Below, piece after piece: positions 1-10,100 of a DNA stretch of 64,000 nucleotides. A program made the position numbers and the translations under genes. Every line of letters starts with the position of its first letter. The first letter of the stretch is position 1. A model generated the notes under the pieces. The model was not told the DNA's origin, did no database searches, and saw nothing but the letters and a program-made list of their open reading frames with translations. The stretch is from Skeletonema tropicum (Eukaryota; Bacillariophyta; Thalassiosirophyceae; Thalassiosirales; Thalassiosiraceae): NCBI GenBank assembly GCA_037178625.1, contig CM074148.1:1426001-1490000 (forward strand). Reading direction: 5' to 3'.

Positions 1-1
1 C

Positions 2-1378
2 TTATGGCCAAAGCCGACCTTCAACTTCAACAACATAACACAGTGTGACAGAGATTTGCAGCTTCCATCTATCCCCGTCATCGTACATATTATGATGAGA
101 GCATTGAAATATGAAATGGAGGGTGATGCCCCCTTGAGAGATTTAATCTGCACCATGATTCTCTCAGAGAAATTACCAAGGCAAAGCAAATTCTTTTTTT
201 CTCATCGCATGTGGAGAGATAAGTTGATTTCGATTGGCTATGAGCGCGATGATGATTTGGAGAAGATCATTATGGATGCATCCTTGATATTGAGATCTTC
301 TTTGTTTCTTTTGGATCTTTTTGCTTACGCTGAAGCATTTGATATGTCGGATGTTGTAGCAAATTTCTTCCTTACGGATAAGGGATGTATTGGCAGTGAA
401 GGTGCTGAGTTGGTATATCAGTTTGCGTCGTTAGGCTATTCTGTTGAATTCCTCGCAAAGACATTAGCGACAGCATTTGAAGATTGCTCTGTTTCAACGA
501 AAGGTCTTCGAATTCGATGCACCGTATCAGACACGTTGGTCAAGAAATGCATGGCTGGGCCAATCATGAAATCTCTTTTGGAATGCTTGCCGTTAGTGGG
601 TTTATATCCTGAGCTGGGCAATGTAAGTGAGCTCCCACATGTACAGGAATTCTCTGCCTGCTTGAATTCAGCTTTGAGCCTGAATCTGAATGAGGACAAA
701 AAGAAGAGAAAAAATTTGGTATCGTCCTATCTTGACTCAATGCTGGGCAATCTTGCTTGTACTTCTGAAGTGATTGATGCCATGCTCACCAGCAATGACT
801 GTGTGAGAGTGTTGCCATTATTCTTGATGGCATTCTCGTGCCACTTATCCAAAACAGCTTTGAAAAGCTGCTCAGCATTTGATGTAGCCTTGCTTGGTGG
901 TAAGATTAGCAAAGAACAATCAGCAGGTGTTCGGCTTGTGGAGCGCAGAAATGGTGATGGTGACTCGATAATGATAATGGACCCTTCCTTTGAACACTTT
1001 CGCTTGAGGCAATCAATGGAGTATGAAACAGATCTATCAAAAGTGTTGCTGCACTGTTTCAAGATGAGCGACATGGCTAGCCTTTTCAGTCTCCCTCAAA
1101 TGGAAAGAAAGATCAACTTCGATATCCGTCCGTTCAGCTTGAATTTCAACAAGGCCGAAGATGTTACTCGTGAGGTAGAGGCAATGATGATGAAGGTTGC
1201 TTCAAACCCAGCCCCTTATATTTCCAACAGACGCTTTACAGAAACTCTTATGAAGCTCTCGGAGTTTGCAGTTCAAGTTATCTCATCCTCTGGGGTTGAT
1301 GGAGTAACAACAGCTGATGATACAGCATGCATGGTTGCTAATTCTCAGTTGACCAACATTCAATATCCAATCCTCTAA
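2..1378 (+). CDS. unknown alpha-helical protein, 5' partial
   Basis: The reading frame is open from the first bases of the window to TAA at 1376-1378, so the gene begins to the left. No good ATG lies near the edge: the frame reads through position 56 (a TTG) without a stop. About 458 codons are visible. I do not recognise a family. The product looks soluble and mainly helical, with leucine-rich stretches, several Cys residues, no signal peptide in the visible part and no membrane segment. A Lys/Arg cluster (EDKKKRKN) lies about halfway. The stop codon is followed within about 10 bp by a relic of a LINE tail, so the 3' UTR includes transposon-derived sequence. The long open frame without internal stops supports a real coding exon; function unknown. 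Confidence 0.6.
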   Translation, partial: LWPKPTFNFNNITQCDRDLQLPSIPVIVHIMMRALKYEMEGDAPLRDLICTMILSEKLPRQSKFFFSHRMWRDKLISIGYERDDDLEKIIMDASLILRSSLFLLDLFAYAEAFDMSDVVANFFLTDKGCIGSEGAELVYQFASLGYSVEFLAKTLATAFEDCSVSTKGLRIRCTVSDTLVKKCMAGPIMKSLLECLPLVGLYPELGNVSELPHVQEFSACLNSALSLNLNEDKKKRKNLVSSYLDSMLGNLACTSEVIDAMLTSNDCVRVLPLFLMAFSCHLSKTALKSCSAFDVALLGGKISKEQSAGVRLVERRNGDGDSIMIMDPSFEHFRLRQSMEYETDLSKVLLHCFKMSDMASLFSLPQMERKINFDIRPFSLNFNKAEDVTREVEAMMMKVASNPAPYISNRRFTETLMKLSEFAVQVISSSGVDGVTTADDTACMVANSQLTNIQYPIL

Positions 1379-1383
1379 TAGAC

Positions 1384-1445
1384 AGCTAATGTCGCCCCTT
1401 CAGAGAGGGCCCACCTTATGTACTTTAAAATTTATGTTATATATA
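1384..1445 (+). repeat. relic of LINE 3' tail
   Basis: Shares the blocks TAATGTCGCC, GAGGGCCCACC and GTACTTTAAAATTT with the element at 1512-1623, and the last block with the 3' end of the minus-strand LINE at 3948-4000. It ends in an AT-rich tract like the LINE tail. It lies just after the stop of the preceding gene. I found no target-site duplication. Confidence 0.55.
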
Positions 1446-1493
1446 TCATTCCTGAAATTAGGCGATCCTAAATGTCTGCGTCGCGTCACGAAT

Positions 1494-1641
1494 TAGCAAG
1501 GCGTTTCAACCTCTGGGAAATAATAGCTACTGCAGCACATGTTTGTTATCACTTAGCGTAGATAATGTCGCCTCTTGAGGGCCCACCAGACGTACTTTAA
1601 AATTTCTGTTACATATATATATATAGCAAGGCGTTTCAACC
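1494..1641 (+). mobile_element. 112-bp SINE-like or 5'-truncated LINE copy with TSD
   Basis: An 18-bp direct repeat (TAGCAAGGCGTTTCAACC at 1494-1511 and 1624-1641) brackets 112 bp. The 3' half of the insert (GAGGGCCCACC, CAGACGTACTTTAAAATTTC) matches the 3' end of the LINE at 3948-11974, read on that element's coding strand. It finishes in an (AT)n tail, as the LINE does, rather than poly(A). It is either a dead-on-arrival LINE copy or a SINE sharing the LINE tail. The exact duplication suggests a fairly recent insertion by the same machinery. Confidence 0.75.
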
Positions 1642-1659
1642 CCAGTAGGGCTATTCCCT

Positions 1660-1757
1660 GGAATAGCACTTCCTATTCCAAGAAACCAACATCTGAATAG
1701 CACTTCCTATTCCAAGAAACATCTCACACAGCTCGCTCACACTTCTCATAAATTATA
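1660..1757 (+). promoter_or_regulatory. bipartite upstream module: GGAATAG inverted repeats plus TATA-like box
   Basis: Two inverted repeats, 1660-1679 (GGAATAGCACTTCCTATTCC) and 1694-1713 (first base changed), are followed 34 nt later by CATAAATTATA at 1747-1757. The MORN gene begins at 1900. The same order and spacing recurs before other genes in this window (see the entries at 3348, 12365, 15205 and 22572). Promoter function is inferred from position only. Confidence 0.5.
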
Positions 1758-1822
1758 CAAGCTGACTGGGACTAGTCAGTCCAAAAGGATATGAAATATC
1801 CGAAGCAAGGCCAAGTTACACA

Positions 1823-1826
<4 letters not shown>

Positions 1827-1898
<72 letters not shown>
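1827..1898 (+). repeat. (CA)36 microsatellite
   Basis: Uninterrupted CA dinucleotide run of 72 nt ending two bases before the ATG at 1900, so it would form most of the proximal 5' UTR of the MORN gene. Confidence 0.97.
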
Positions 1899-1899
<1 letters not shown>

Positions 1900-1900
<1 letters not shown>

Positions 1901-2379
1901 TGGCTTTGATTCAATACAAGGGAGGCGTGTACAATGGCTCAGTCAAATCAGTCAAGAAGAAAGGAGGTAAAAAACTTAAAGCAAAGAAAGCCATCAAGCA
2001 AATGATCCCGCATGGGAGAGGCACTTTTACTTTTCACAACGAGATTAAATATGTAGGTGAATTTAAAAATGGTGTCGAACATGGAGATGGGACAATAACG
2101 TGGTCCGATGGCACCACTTTCAGTGGCAGCTTTCAACATGGTAGGCCAGAAGCTAAATTGCTCAAAGCCTTCCATGAGTGTTTTGCGCTGAAGGATAAAG
2201 TATCGGTTCAGCAAGATTTGATTAATGATTGTTTGGATGATCTTGACCTAGAAAAAGAGAAGAGCATGGCAATCGCTTTATGCCTTGATAAATCTCAAGA
2301 GCGGTTGGAAATGCTGTATAATCTGGCACGTTGTCATGGTGCCGACGTTACCCAATTGAATGCTATTCGTTTTGGATAG
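1900..2379 (+). CDS. small MORN-repeat protein
   Basis: A 159-residue protein starting at the first ATG after the CA run. Three MORN-like units are visible: YKGGVYNGSV near residue 6, HGRGTFTFHNEIKYVGEFKNG around 38-58, and HGDGTITWSDGTTFSGSFQHG around 61-81. A lysine-rich insert (KKKGGKKLKAKKAIK) splits the first two. The C-terminal half is helical and acidic with no recognised domain. MORN repeats usually form beta-hairpin arrays that bind lipids or proteins at membranes or cytoskeleton; no catalytic domain is attached here. It is a single-exon gene with the bipartite upstream module about 150 bp before the ATG. The exact role is not predictable. Confidence 0.75.
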
Positions 2380-2937
2380 CCAGTAAGAAATGTGTCTTTA
2401 ATTTCATGTGTATAATTGGATTGGGTGGGAACTATGGCGCATTCGGCATATGAAAGTCACACACCATATCCATACGAGCGGCGGGGGCTACAAGGCCGGA
2501 GAGACGCACAAATTATGAAACATGCCGTTTACTGCATTAATTTCTTTGACAGAAAATCATTTATGTGTGGAGATCAAATGTTAATATGATATTATAGATG
2601 ATTTTTCCAAAAGGATATGTTTCAAACCCAGTTCAAACCCTGACGTTGCCATAGAGCCATTGATAGGATGTAGGAGGTTGGTTGTCATGGTGGGGTGTCT
2701 TTCCCAGATCCCGTGAAGCCAGACACCCATCCTTTTACAAAAAAAAATTGGCGAGGGACACTTTCCACACCAGAAAGCAGAAAGCAAGCAACACGCACAC
2801 AACTCACCGTTCCTACTCCCTATGTACTACATCATAACGCAGAACCTATATTAGAAAGTAGGACATCCCTACCAAGTGGCTGGGAAGCAGGGAGAAAACA
2901 AGCGATAGCCTATATTCTCAGGGCTATATTTAGCATA
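2380..2937. other. intergenic stretch, no clear gene
   Basis: Holds no convincing gene. An inverted repeat, TGGGGTGTCT (near 2691) with AGACACCCA (near 2719), could form a hairpin. A plus-strand frame is open from 2674 into the next gene but has no ATG until 2938. Confidence 0.4.
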
Positions 2938-3294
2938 ATGAACACAACATCTACTCAGTCATTTGTCCCAGAGGACGCCCCAAAAATTTGCACTTACGTG
3001 TTCAAAATTCTAGAAGATGGCGAACATGAAGACAATGCAGATGTAATGCGAAATAATATCCAATCTCTTCTTGGGTCTGATCATGAAGTGATCTCACTCA
3101 GTAAAATGAGATTTAGCCCACTCTGCACTGATGATTCCTCTGTTTTTCAACATGTAATAAAGGTGAAGACAAATTCTCCGACACATGTTGCAACAAAGTT
3201 TATGGGTAATAATTGGGTGAGAGAGGATCACATCCTTTTTAAAGCTAGCAGTCCACTAGTCCCCATCAACAACTCTGAGAATAACAATACGTAA
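2938..3294 (+). CDS. small hypothetical protein
   Basis: The first in-frame ATG gives 118 residues ending at TAA 3292-3294. The frame is open back to 2674, so an upstream exon or a non-ATG start is possible and the start is uncertain. No domain recognised. The product is polar, with an acidic segment (EDGEHEDNAD) and a Ser/Asn-rich C-terminus. There is no GGAATAG module in front of it, unlike its neighbours, which weakens the case for an independent gene. Confidence 0.35.
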   Translation: MNTTSTQSFVPEDAPKICTYVFKILEDGEHEDNADVMRNNIQSLLGSDHEVISLSKMRFSPLCTDDSSVFQHVIKVKTNSPTHVATKFMGNNWVREDHILFKASSPLVPINNSENNNT

Positions 3295-3347
3295 TATGGC
3301 AGTGTTGACGGCGCTCTCTGATGTTGCTCATCGACTTGTCAGTTTGT

Positions 3348-3461
3348 GGAATAGGGTGACGTATTCATCGTGGAATAGGCCGGCGTATTCATTGTGGAAT
3401 AGGCCGGCGTATTCTTAGTGTGGAAAAAGAGAGCTCCTCGCATAGCTCATAAATTATAAAA
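3348..3461 (+). promoter_or_regulatory. bipartite upstream module, three copies
   Basis: Three copies of GGAATAGG-N-GTATTC lie at 3348-3366, 3372-3390 and 3396-3414 (24-bp period; right arm degenerate). CATAAATTATAAAA follows at 3448-3461, 34 nt after the last copy. An ATG lies 72 nt after the box start. The segment TATTCTTAGTGTGGAAAAAG between the parts recurs almost exactly at 14629. Confidence 0.55.
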
Positions 3462-3519
3462 AGCCAAACCATACTCTTCGATAACAAAGATCTCCTCCCT
3501 CCTCACATTATCATTTAGT

Positions 3520-3947
3520 ATGGGCAAGACACCCAAGAAAAAAACCAAGACTACCACTGCCACTCCCATCTCTCCAACAGTGAAGAAATGGAAGTGGACA
3601 ATCCCATCCTGTCGTTTCATCTAATGGATCCAAGATGAGAGAGATGAATTTGGACCTTGTCAAAACTCAAGTGGATGGTGTTTATATCGGGTTTTGCACC
3701 AAGGCTTGGGCACCTGAAGAATCAGCCTACTTGTTTCCTATGGAAAAGGGTCTAAATGACACAGAAGATGGTGGAGTTCTTGCCAAAGAATGGAAATATG
3801 TATTCTCATTCTTGCCTCGCAGAGATACTGACATTGATGATGGTATTACTCCTATGAAAACAAAAAAAGGATCCAAATGGGACTGGAAAGTTGTGCTCCT
3901 CCTTATTGATGAAGCGGATACTTCTGTTGAGAAAGCAGGACGCCACA
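3520..3947 (+). pseudogene. 5' part of a small gene split by the LINE
   Basis: An ATG at 3520 opens a 34-codon Lys/Thr-rich frame (MGKTPKKKTKTTT...) ending at TAA 3622-3624. A second frame, shifted by one base, is open across the junction, has an ATG at 3635 and runs to the LINE boundary at 3947. The two frames would fuse with a one-base shift near 3600-3620, so either the gene carries a frameshift or ATG 3635 is the true start. At 3947 the frame passes through the duplicated target (codons K-A-G-R-H) into LINE DNA and stops after eight foreign codons at 3979. From ATG 3635 the left part (313 nt) plus the right part (11991-12298, 308 nt) is 621 nt, a multiple of three, and the frames agree at AGRH. 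The family is not recognised; the part has a WDWKVVLLLIDEAD segment. Upstream module present. Confidence 0.7.
3932..3947 (+). repeat. LINE target-site duplication, left copy
   Basis: AAAGCAGGACGCCACA, identical to 11975-11990. It flanks the 3' end of the minus-strand retrotransposon. Confidence 0.93.
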
Positions 3948-4139
3948 ATAATATAACAGAAATTTTAAAGTACGTCTGATTAGCCCTCTAGGGGCGAAAT
4001 TATGACTAACCAACATGTGTGCTGTGTCGGTAGCATTGATAGTGCTCTATACTGCCTCCACAACTGTTTCTCAGATCGCACTCCAAGCCAGAAGACCTAA
4101 ATAGTCTCCTGGCCAGGATTAGTTCAACCATACGGTTGT
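3948..4139 (-). other. LINE 3' UTR and tail
   Basis: 192 nt after the ORF2 stop. On the coding strand it ends with CAGACGTACTTTAAAATTTC followed by TGTTATATTAT at the target-site duplication. The terminal block recurs at 1400-1440 and 1580-1620. Such a conserved 3' end is what the reverse transcriptase is expected to recognise for target-primed reverse transcription. Confidence 0.75.
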
Positions 4140-7100
4140 TTACGTCGTCGATTTCTCGAGTTCATTGAGGGCTGCGTCTATTATCGGCTGTCCCTCCTCA
4201 CGATACAATACTACTCTATTTGCGTGTTCCTCGGCTTCATCAGCCACACGTTGCCGCTGAGGTGGCGGTAATGGTGGGCCAAATTCATTGAAGTAGAACG
4301 ATAAAGTTCGTTGACTTTTCTTCCGCTGTTCTGCTCGCATCTCGACCGCTTGCCTGCCTATCTTGAGGTGATGCACCCACATTCGCCTAGTAGCCAAATC
4401 CATATTGCTTATTTCGTCAATACTATGATTTGCCCACCGTTGGTGAAAGCCTGGCGGCATCTCCTCTCGATGTTGACTGTACCATACCAATTGCTCTGCT
4501 AAATGTGCACTCTCTATTTGCTTGTCAAATGACTGAGTTCCATGAGCTAGTCTGTTTCGCTCATGCCACTGCGGTAGTGCAACTTCATACCAGATCAATT
4601 TTTGGAGTTGATAAAACTGCTGGTGGGCGTCCCCATGATGAGTACTCTCCAATGCTTGATACCATTCTTTTACCAGATATCCTCTGAAGAAGTCATCCCA
4701 CCCGAGGTCACGTTGTGCTTCCAGTGCTTCCTGGATCCTCGGGTCTTCTGATGTGGTTCGAATCTCGCCCCCGTTTGCATATTGTTCTACCAAGTCTGCC
4801 ACTCTGAGTAGTATTTTTCGTGATATTTTCCGGAGTCCTTTCTTCCGGAGTGCCGCTATAATTGCAGCACGTTTCGCAGCCATATCCGGGTGGGAACATT
4901 GAAACACGTGTGCTATTGTTTCGTCATCACACTGCCGACAGTTCGGACACTGCGATACTTGCGTTTCATGTTGCTTCACGTGATTCACTGGGAGGAGGCC
5001 ATGCATTAGTTTGCAGGTAAATCGCTGCTGGCTAAGGGTACTTTTCCGTCTCACTTCCCCTATCGTCATCCAATACACATTGTCATATTGCTCGTCCGTC
5101 CATCCGTGTCTTCGCTTGATATATTTCCGGAGGATTGGTTCACGACGCGCTTTGTTGACGTGGCTTCGCATCCCAGCTGTGATCCACTTATTCCCTATTC
5201 GTAAAACTGCTTTTGATCCCTCATACGGCATCTGTAATATTTCTTGCTCAGGTGGTAATTGGATGGGATTCTCAATGGCTGCTGCCGTTGTTTCTCCCGC
5301 TAATTCGTCGCACGCAATGTTGATCATAGCGTTGTCATCCAATCCATCCAAGTCTTTCTCTTTTCCCAATGCGCTTTCCGTGGTTTCTAATGAATCGCAG
5401 TCACTTTCGTCCGGTTCCGTCTTCTTTTTGGCCGTATCTTGGTGTCCCCGGACGTGCTGACTAATTACTCCAAATGGTAACTTCTGCCGTAGATGCTGTA
5501 TTGCCATCAAAAGATCTCCTTCAGGTTGTATTGTGTCCCGTCCTGTCTTCATTGGCCGATTACTCGTAAAAGCACCTGACTCATTATCAAACCATTGAGT
5601 AATATCGTCGTCTGGCCCCAATTCTATGCCAAGATATTGTATGTGATACAGCGCTCGATACAACCCTTCCAATTCAGCTCGGTACGAGTTTACTGAGCTG
5701 ACGTTTGTCATCAAAAAACATGCCTTGACATACTCGTTTTGATTAGTTGGGATAATCCATGCTGCCGCTGCCACATTGTGCACTCGAAGGACAGAACCAT
5801 CACTACCTGTCTTCTTTGGCTTCATTTCCGTGCCTGGTAGGTGTGTATTTTCGGTCACGTATCCCGGAGGCTTAGCTTCCTGCTGTTGCTGTTGTGCCAT
5901 CTGATACGGACGGCGAGTCCATACACCCTCATCTACCTCTGCCATTTTCATCGGATAACACTCTAGCGGTATAGCGTTGACGTCACATTCATATTTGTAG
6001 AACCCACTTTGCACTGGTTGTTCTGTTAGCTTCTGAATAAAGCTTTCACCGGTGGCTGTCTCTCCTCGTTTGTAGATCACCCCCTTACCTCGGTAGCAGT
6101 CATACCATGTGTTCCGTTTCACCGGAAACCACTTTCCAAGTGGTATGTCAAGTTCCATTGAATTGGTGTGGTGGTGGCGACTATCCAATCTATTGCAGAA
6201 TGTTTCTCGTATACACCTACGAAACAAGGAGAACCACTTCTTCGGAGGGCATGGAGTTTGCGGCCATCTCCAATCAGATCCTGCTACAAAATTGCCCCCC
6301 AGCGTTGTATTTCCAATATATTCTCCATTCTCAACCACTAGGTCTGCTAATGTGATCACTCGCATATAGATACGGACTGCATTGAGCTTTCTCAATATCG
6401 ATGGCTTTATTTTCCGTCGAATAAATGCTTCCATAATTGATTGATCGCCTTCCCTCTGCAGTGCTGGGATTGTGGCATCTTCCATCCATATCGTAGCATC
6501 TATCTCAGCTAATCGATTTTTCAAGCTCACTAGTAGTCCATTGTCCATATATGTCAGCCTTTCTTTGTACTCAAACAATGGTGTTATCAGGCCTGACTGC
6601 AGTTGCAATTCATCCAATGTGAAGAGAAAATCCTCCGCCAATGTCTTCCCATTTCTAAGCTGCTTGACAACATACTCTGACTGCAATTCAGTTTGCCTCG
6701 AATACATGTCTGGGATTTCCATCCCTCCTTGCTCCATAGGACCTCGGAGCACTGCGTCTGGTGAGTTCCTATTAAAGTGCATATATGGGAGGAAGTTGTG
6801 CCGTACGATTGTATCCATCTTTTTGCATTGTTTCTTACTGAAGGACGTCAAGTGAAGGACGTAATCCAATGTTGGCATCAATCGTTGGTAGAGTAGTTGC
6901 TTCGTCTCACTTGCTGTCAGGAATCCCAAAGACGTAGACTTGGAAATTCTCCTCAATTTCTCCATGATGACCTCGTACTCTTGCTTCTGGTTCCCATCGG
7001 GGCACAAGTGGTATCCCAACCCTTTATTCGGTTGATTTGGTGACTTAAACTGTATCACTGACTTGGCACCTTTATGATCCTCCAGGAGGATTGTTTCATC

Positions 7101-10100
7101 TATTGCCATGATTGGTTTTAGTTCCCCTCGTACCACTTGCCACGCTAATGCCTGCCACGCACATTTGTGGTAGGCAAGTGATTGGCCTGAATATCGTACG
7201 ACCTCATTCCACATCGTAGAGCTCAATTTCATCCTTTCGATCAGTTCATCCAGCGGTCGTTCACTGCCGTAATCTGCAGAGACATTTCCGTCATTATCAT
7301 CAACGTAGCTTACGTTATGACGCTTCATCATCCGTTCCCCGAAACAACCATGTAATTCCAGTCCCGGTGCCAATTCTGCGTGCGTTTTCAGGATCCCACT
7401 ACTACATGCCGTGAACAGCGCCGGATTGTCTGCTTTTCCTTGGATCTCTCCTGAAATCTGATAATCCCCTGGTTCTTCTGAGTATATATCATTCGATACC
7501 CCGAGCCCAGTTCTCACATTGCGTTTCATTCCGCGTAGTGCTTCCGCTCTTGCTCTCAGGATCCCGTCACTGAAGTTCCTTTTCGCCATTTCTATGTTCG
7601 ACAATGACGGCTGCATTCGATCATAGCACGCTATACAGTCATAATACAGCATGCCTATTGTTGATTTCTTTGCTCGTGCCGCTTCGAATGTCAACAATTT
7701 GATCATAGCTGCATCAATTGAGTTTCTATCTTTCCGAGATCCCCACTGTTCATCTGACAGCTCCCCGGTAGACTCCATCTTTTTTGAAAACTCTCTTGCA
7801 AAAAATTTCAGTGCCGTGTTGAAATCAGCCTCTAATAACCCTATGATTCGGAGTTGGTTTATCTGCCGGTTACCTTTTTTCTTTTCCAGCATTACATCCG
7901 TCATACTCTTCCATCGTTCAGGGGCGAAACCATATATAAACGGCAGGCTAATCATTATCGACAACCAATCTGCAAACTCATTGTCAGCTACCATAGCTTT
8001 CCACACCGTATAATGTAGGTCTCCGTTAGAAGCAGTCTTTTCTTTGGCGTTTCGGAATGCCTCTTGCAGTTGAGCAGAAGTTATTGAGCCCACGGTTTCC
8101 TCCATTGCTACTTCTTTTTCTGTTTGTTTGAGTTGACTCATCCACGCTGCTAGAGTATCACTAATCTCCATTTCTTCGTTCGTGGTTGGGTCTAACACTC
8201 GATAATTTCCTTCGAGTATTTGCTTCACCTCCTCCGTTCCCTCAGCACTTATCAATTGCTGTACTGGGGGTTGAGTCGATGGCCCCCCTTCCATTGCTAC
8301 CTGTTGCAAATGCCGTTTGTTCCGCTGTAGTATTCTACCTTCGATAGCCGTTTGGGATGTAATTGCCTCCCATTGGAACGGTGATTTGTCAATTATCTCA
8401 TCTATCTTCAGTGACCCATTTTCTCGGACAATTACTTTGACGGGATATGCATTCTTATCCGGTACCTTCAATGAATGGTGGGCATAGAATTCTTTTTCCA
8501 TGATTGGTTTTCCTTGAGACGTTTGTTGTATGACTGCATGCGTTTCAAATACTCCTTTATCATAATGGTACAATTCTTCCATGTCTTCAGAGTACATCCA
8601 CTCATGGCTCGGGACGTCTATGCGATCAAGTCCAACACGTTGCCCTTTTGTGAGGATACTAAGCTTCCGATTCGTTGATGCTGCTCTTGTCGTTCGTATC
8701 ATTGCGTTCATTTTAGCTTCCCAGTCTCCGCCATCTTTTCTTGCTGATGATTGAGCTTGAACTTCGAGCCATCCAATCCTCTTTTCTGCACAATCCTTCT
8801 GGATTTCCCATAGCACTTTACGTGCTTCCCTGACCTTTACTTTCAAATCTTTAACTTTCATCTGCTCGTAATTACTCGTCAGATCATATCCAAGTCTTGC
8901 TGCAAGTTTGGTCAGTCCTATACTTGGGGGTGCTCGCCTACGCTGGCAGTCCAACATTGCCTTATACAGCAGTACTTTCTGCCCTGCCAACGTCAGTTCC
9001 GGACTGCGAAAGTACCCATATCGGCGACGTGATGTCTTTTTCAGAGTTGCCCTGATGATATCAGTATATTCCTTATCCAATGCGTTATATGCACGCTTCG
9101 CCTCCGTCGTACATCCTTCCTCATGGAACTTCGCAACTAGGATGGGGACTTTAAGTTGAATGTTCTTGTCCTCCATCCCTTTTCTTAGCTCGTCCATGAA
9201 CTTCTCCACCTTATCTTCTTGATGTAGGGTGAATTGCCTATTGATTGCATTTGGGGGGCGATTTATAAGGCCTCTGAACAACAATTTCTCATCAAAGTCA
9301 ACCCACGCCATTGAATGATCGGAGTGCACAGCCTCGTGAGACCCTAGGTACCCAATATGTCGTATCGCATGCTGAAGGCCTGCATCCATGAGGATGTAAT
9401 CAAGTCTTTTCGTTCCTCTATTGTAAGTCCGTGGCATTTCCTCGAACTTCCTATAGAATGGGTCCTCCAGAACTGCATTTTGTTGAAACTCTCTAAACTC
9501 CTTATCCGAGAATGTACTTCCATTTGCATCCATCATTACTATTGGTCTATATCCCTTCGATCTTTTCTCTTCAATCAGCTTGGTGAGGTCGTTGAGGATT
9601 TGCTTCCTCGGCCGAGGGTTAACTACTCCATCTTTCATCATTGCAGACTGTTGATGAGTGTATGCTGTGTTTGGCCCTGCATTTGAGGATTGACATACTC
9701 TATACGCCGTTATGACAACTATCCCTTCATCCCGGCTTCCTTGGAGAATATGCCACGCAAATCTTCCATACTTGTCAGACCCTTGATGCCGAACTCGTCC
9801 CGTCACGTGGCCTGTAATAGTTTGTAGGACTCCTCCTGGCTGATATTTGATTCGATGGTCTATTGGTGGCAATGACGCATACTGAGTGTTAGCCATATTC
9901 TGAAACATTCGTCTCATATTCATATCAAAAATTCCTTTATTATTCGATGTCCATGGGCGGTTCGTTTCTACGTATCCGCATATATCAATCCCAAGGTCAT
10001 GGACTACCTCTATCTCGTTTGGTAGAGTATTGGTCCTCAGGACTTTGATGGAGTTAATATTTTGAAACCCGAATCTTACTACTCCATCTTCATTTTGTCT

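Noticed and set aside
436..1074. Two minus-strand frames inside the first gene
   Set aside because: They overlap a much longer plus-strand frame and have no upstream signals or recognisable domains.
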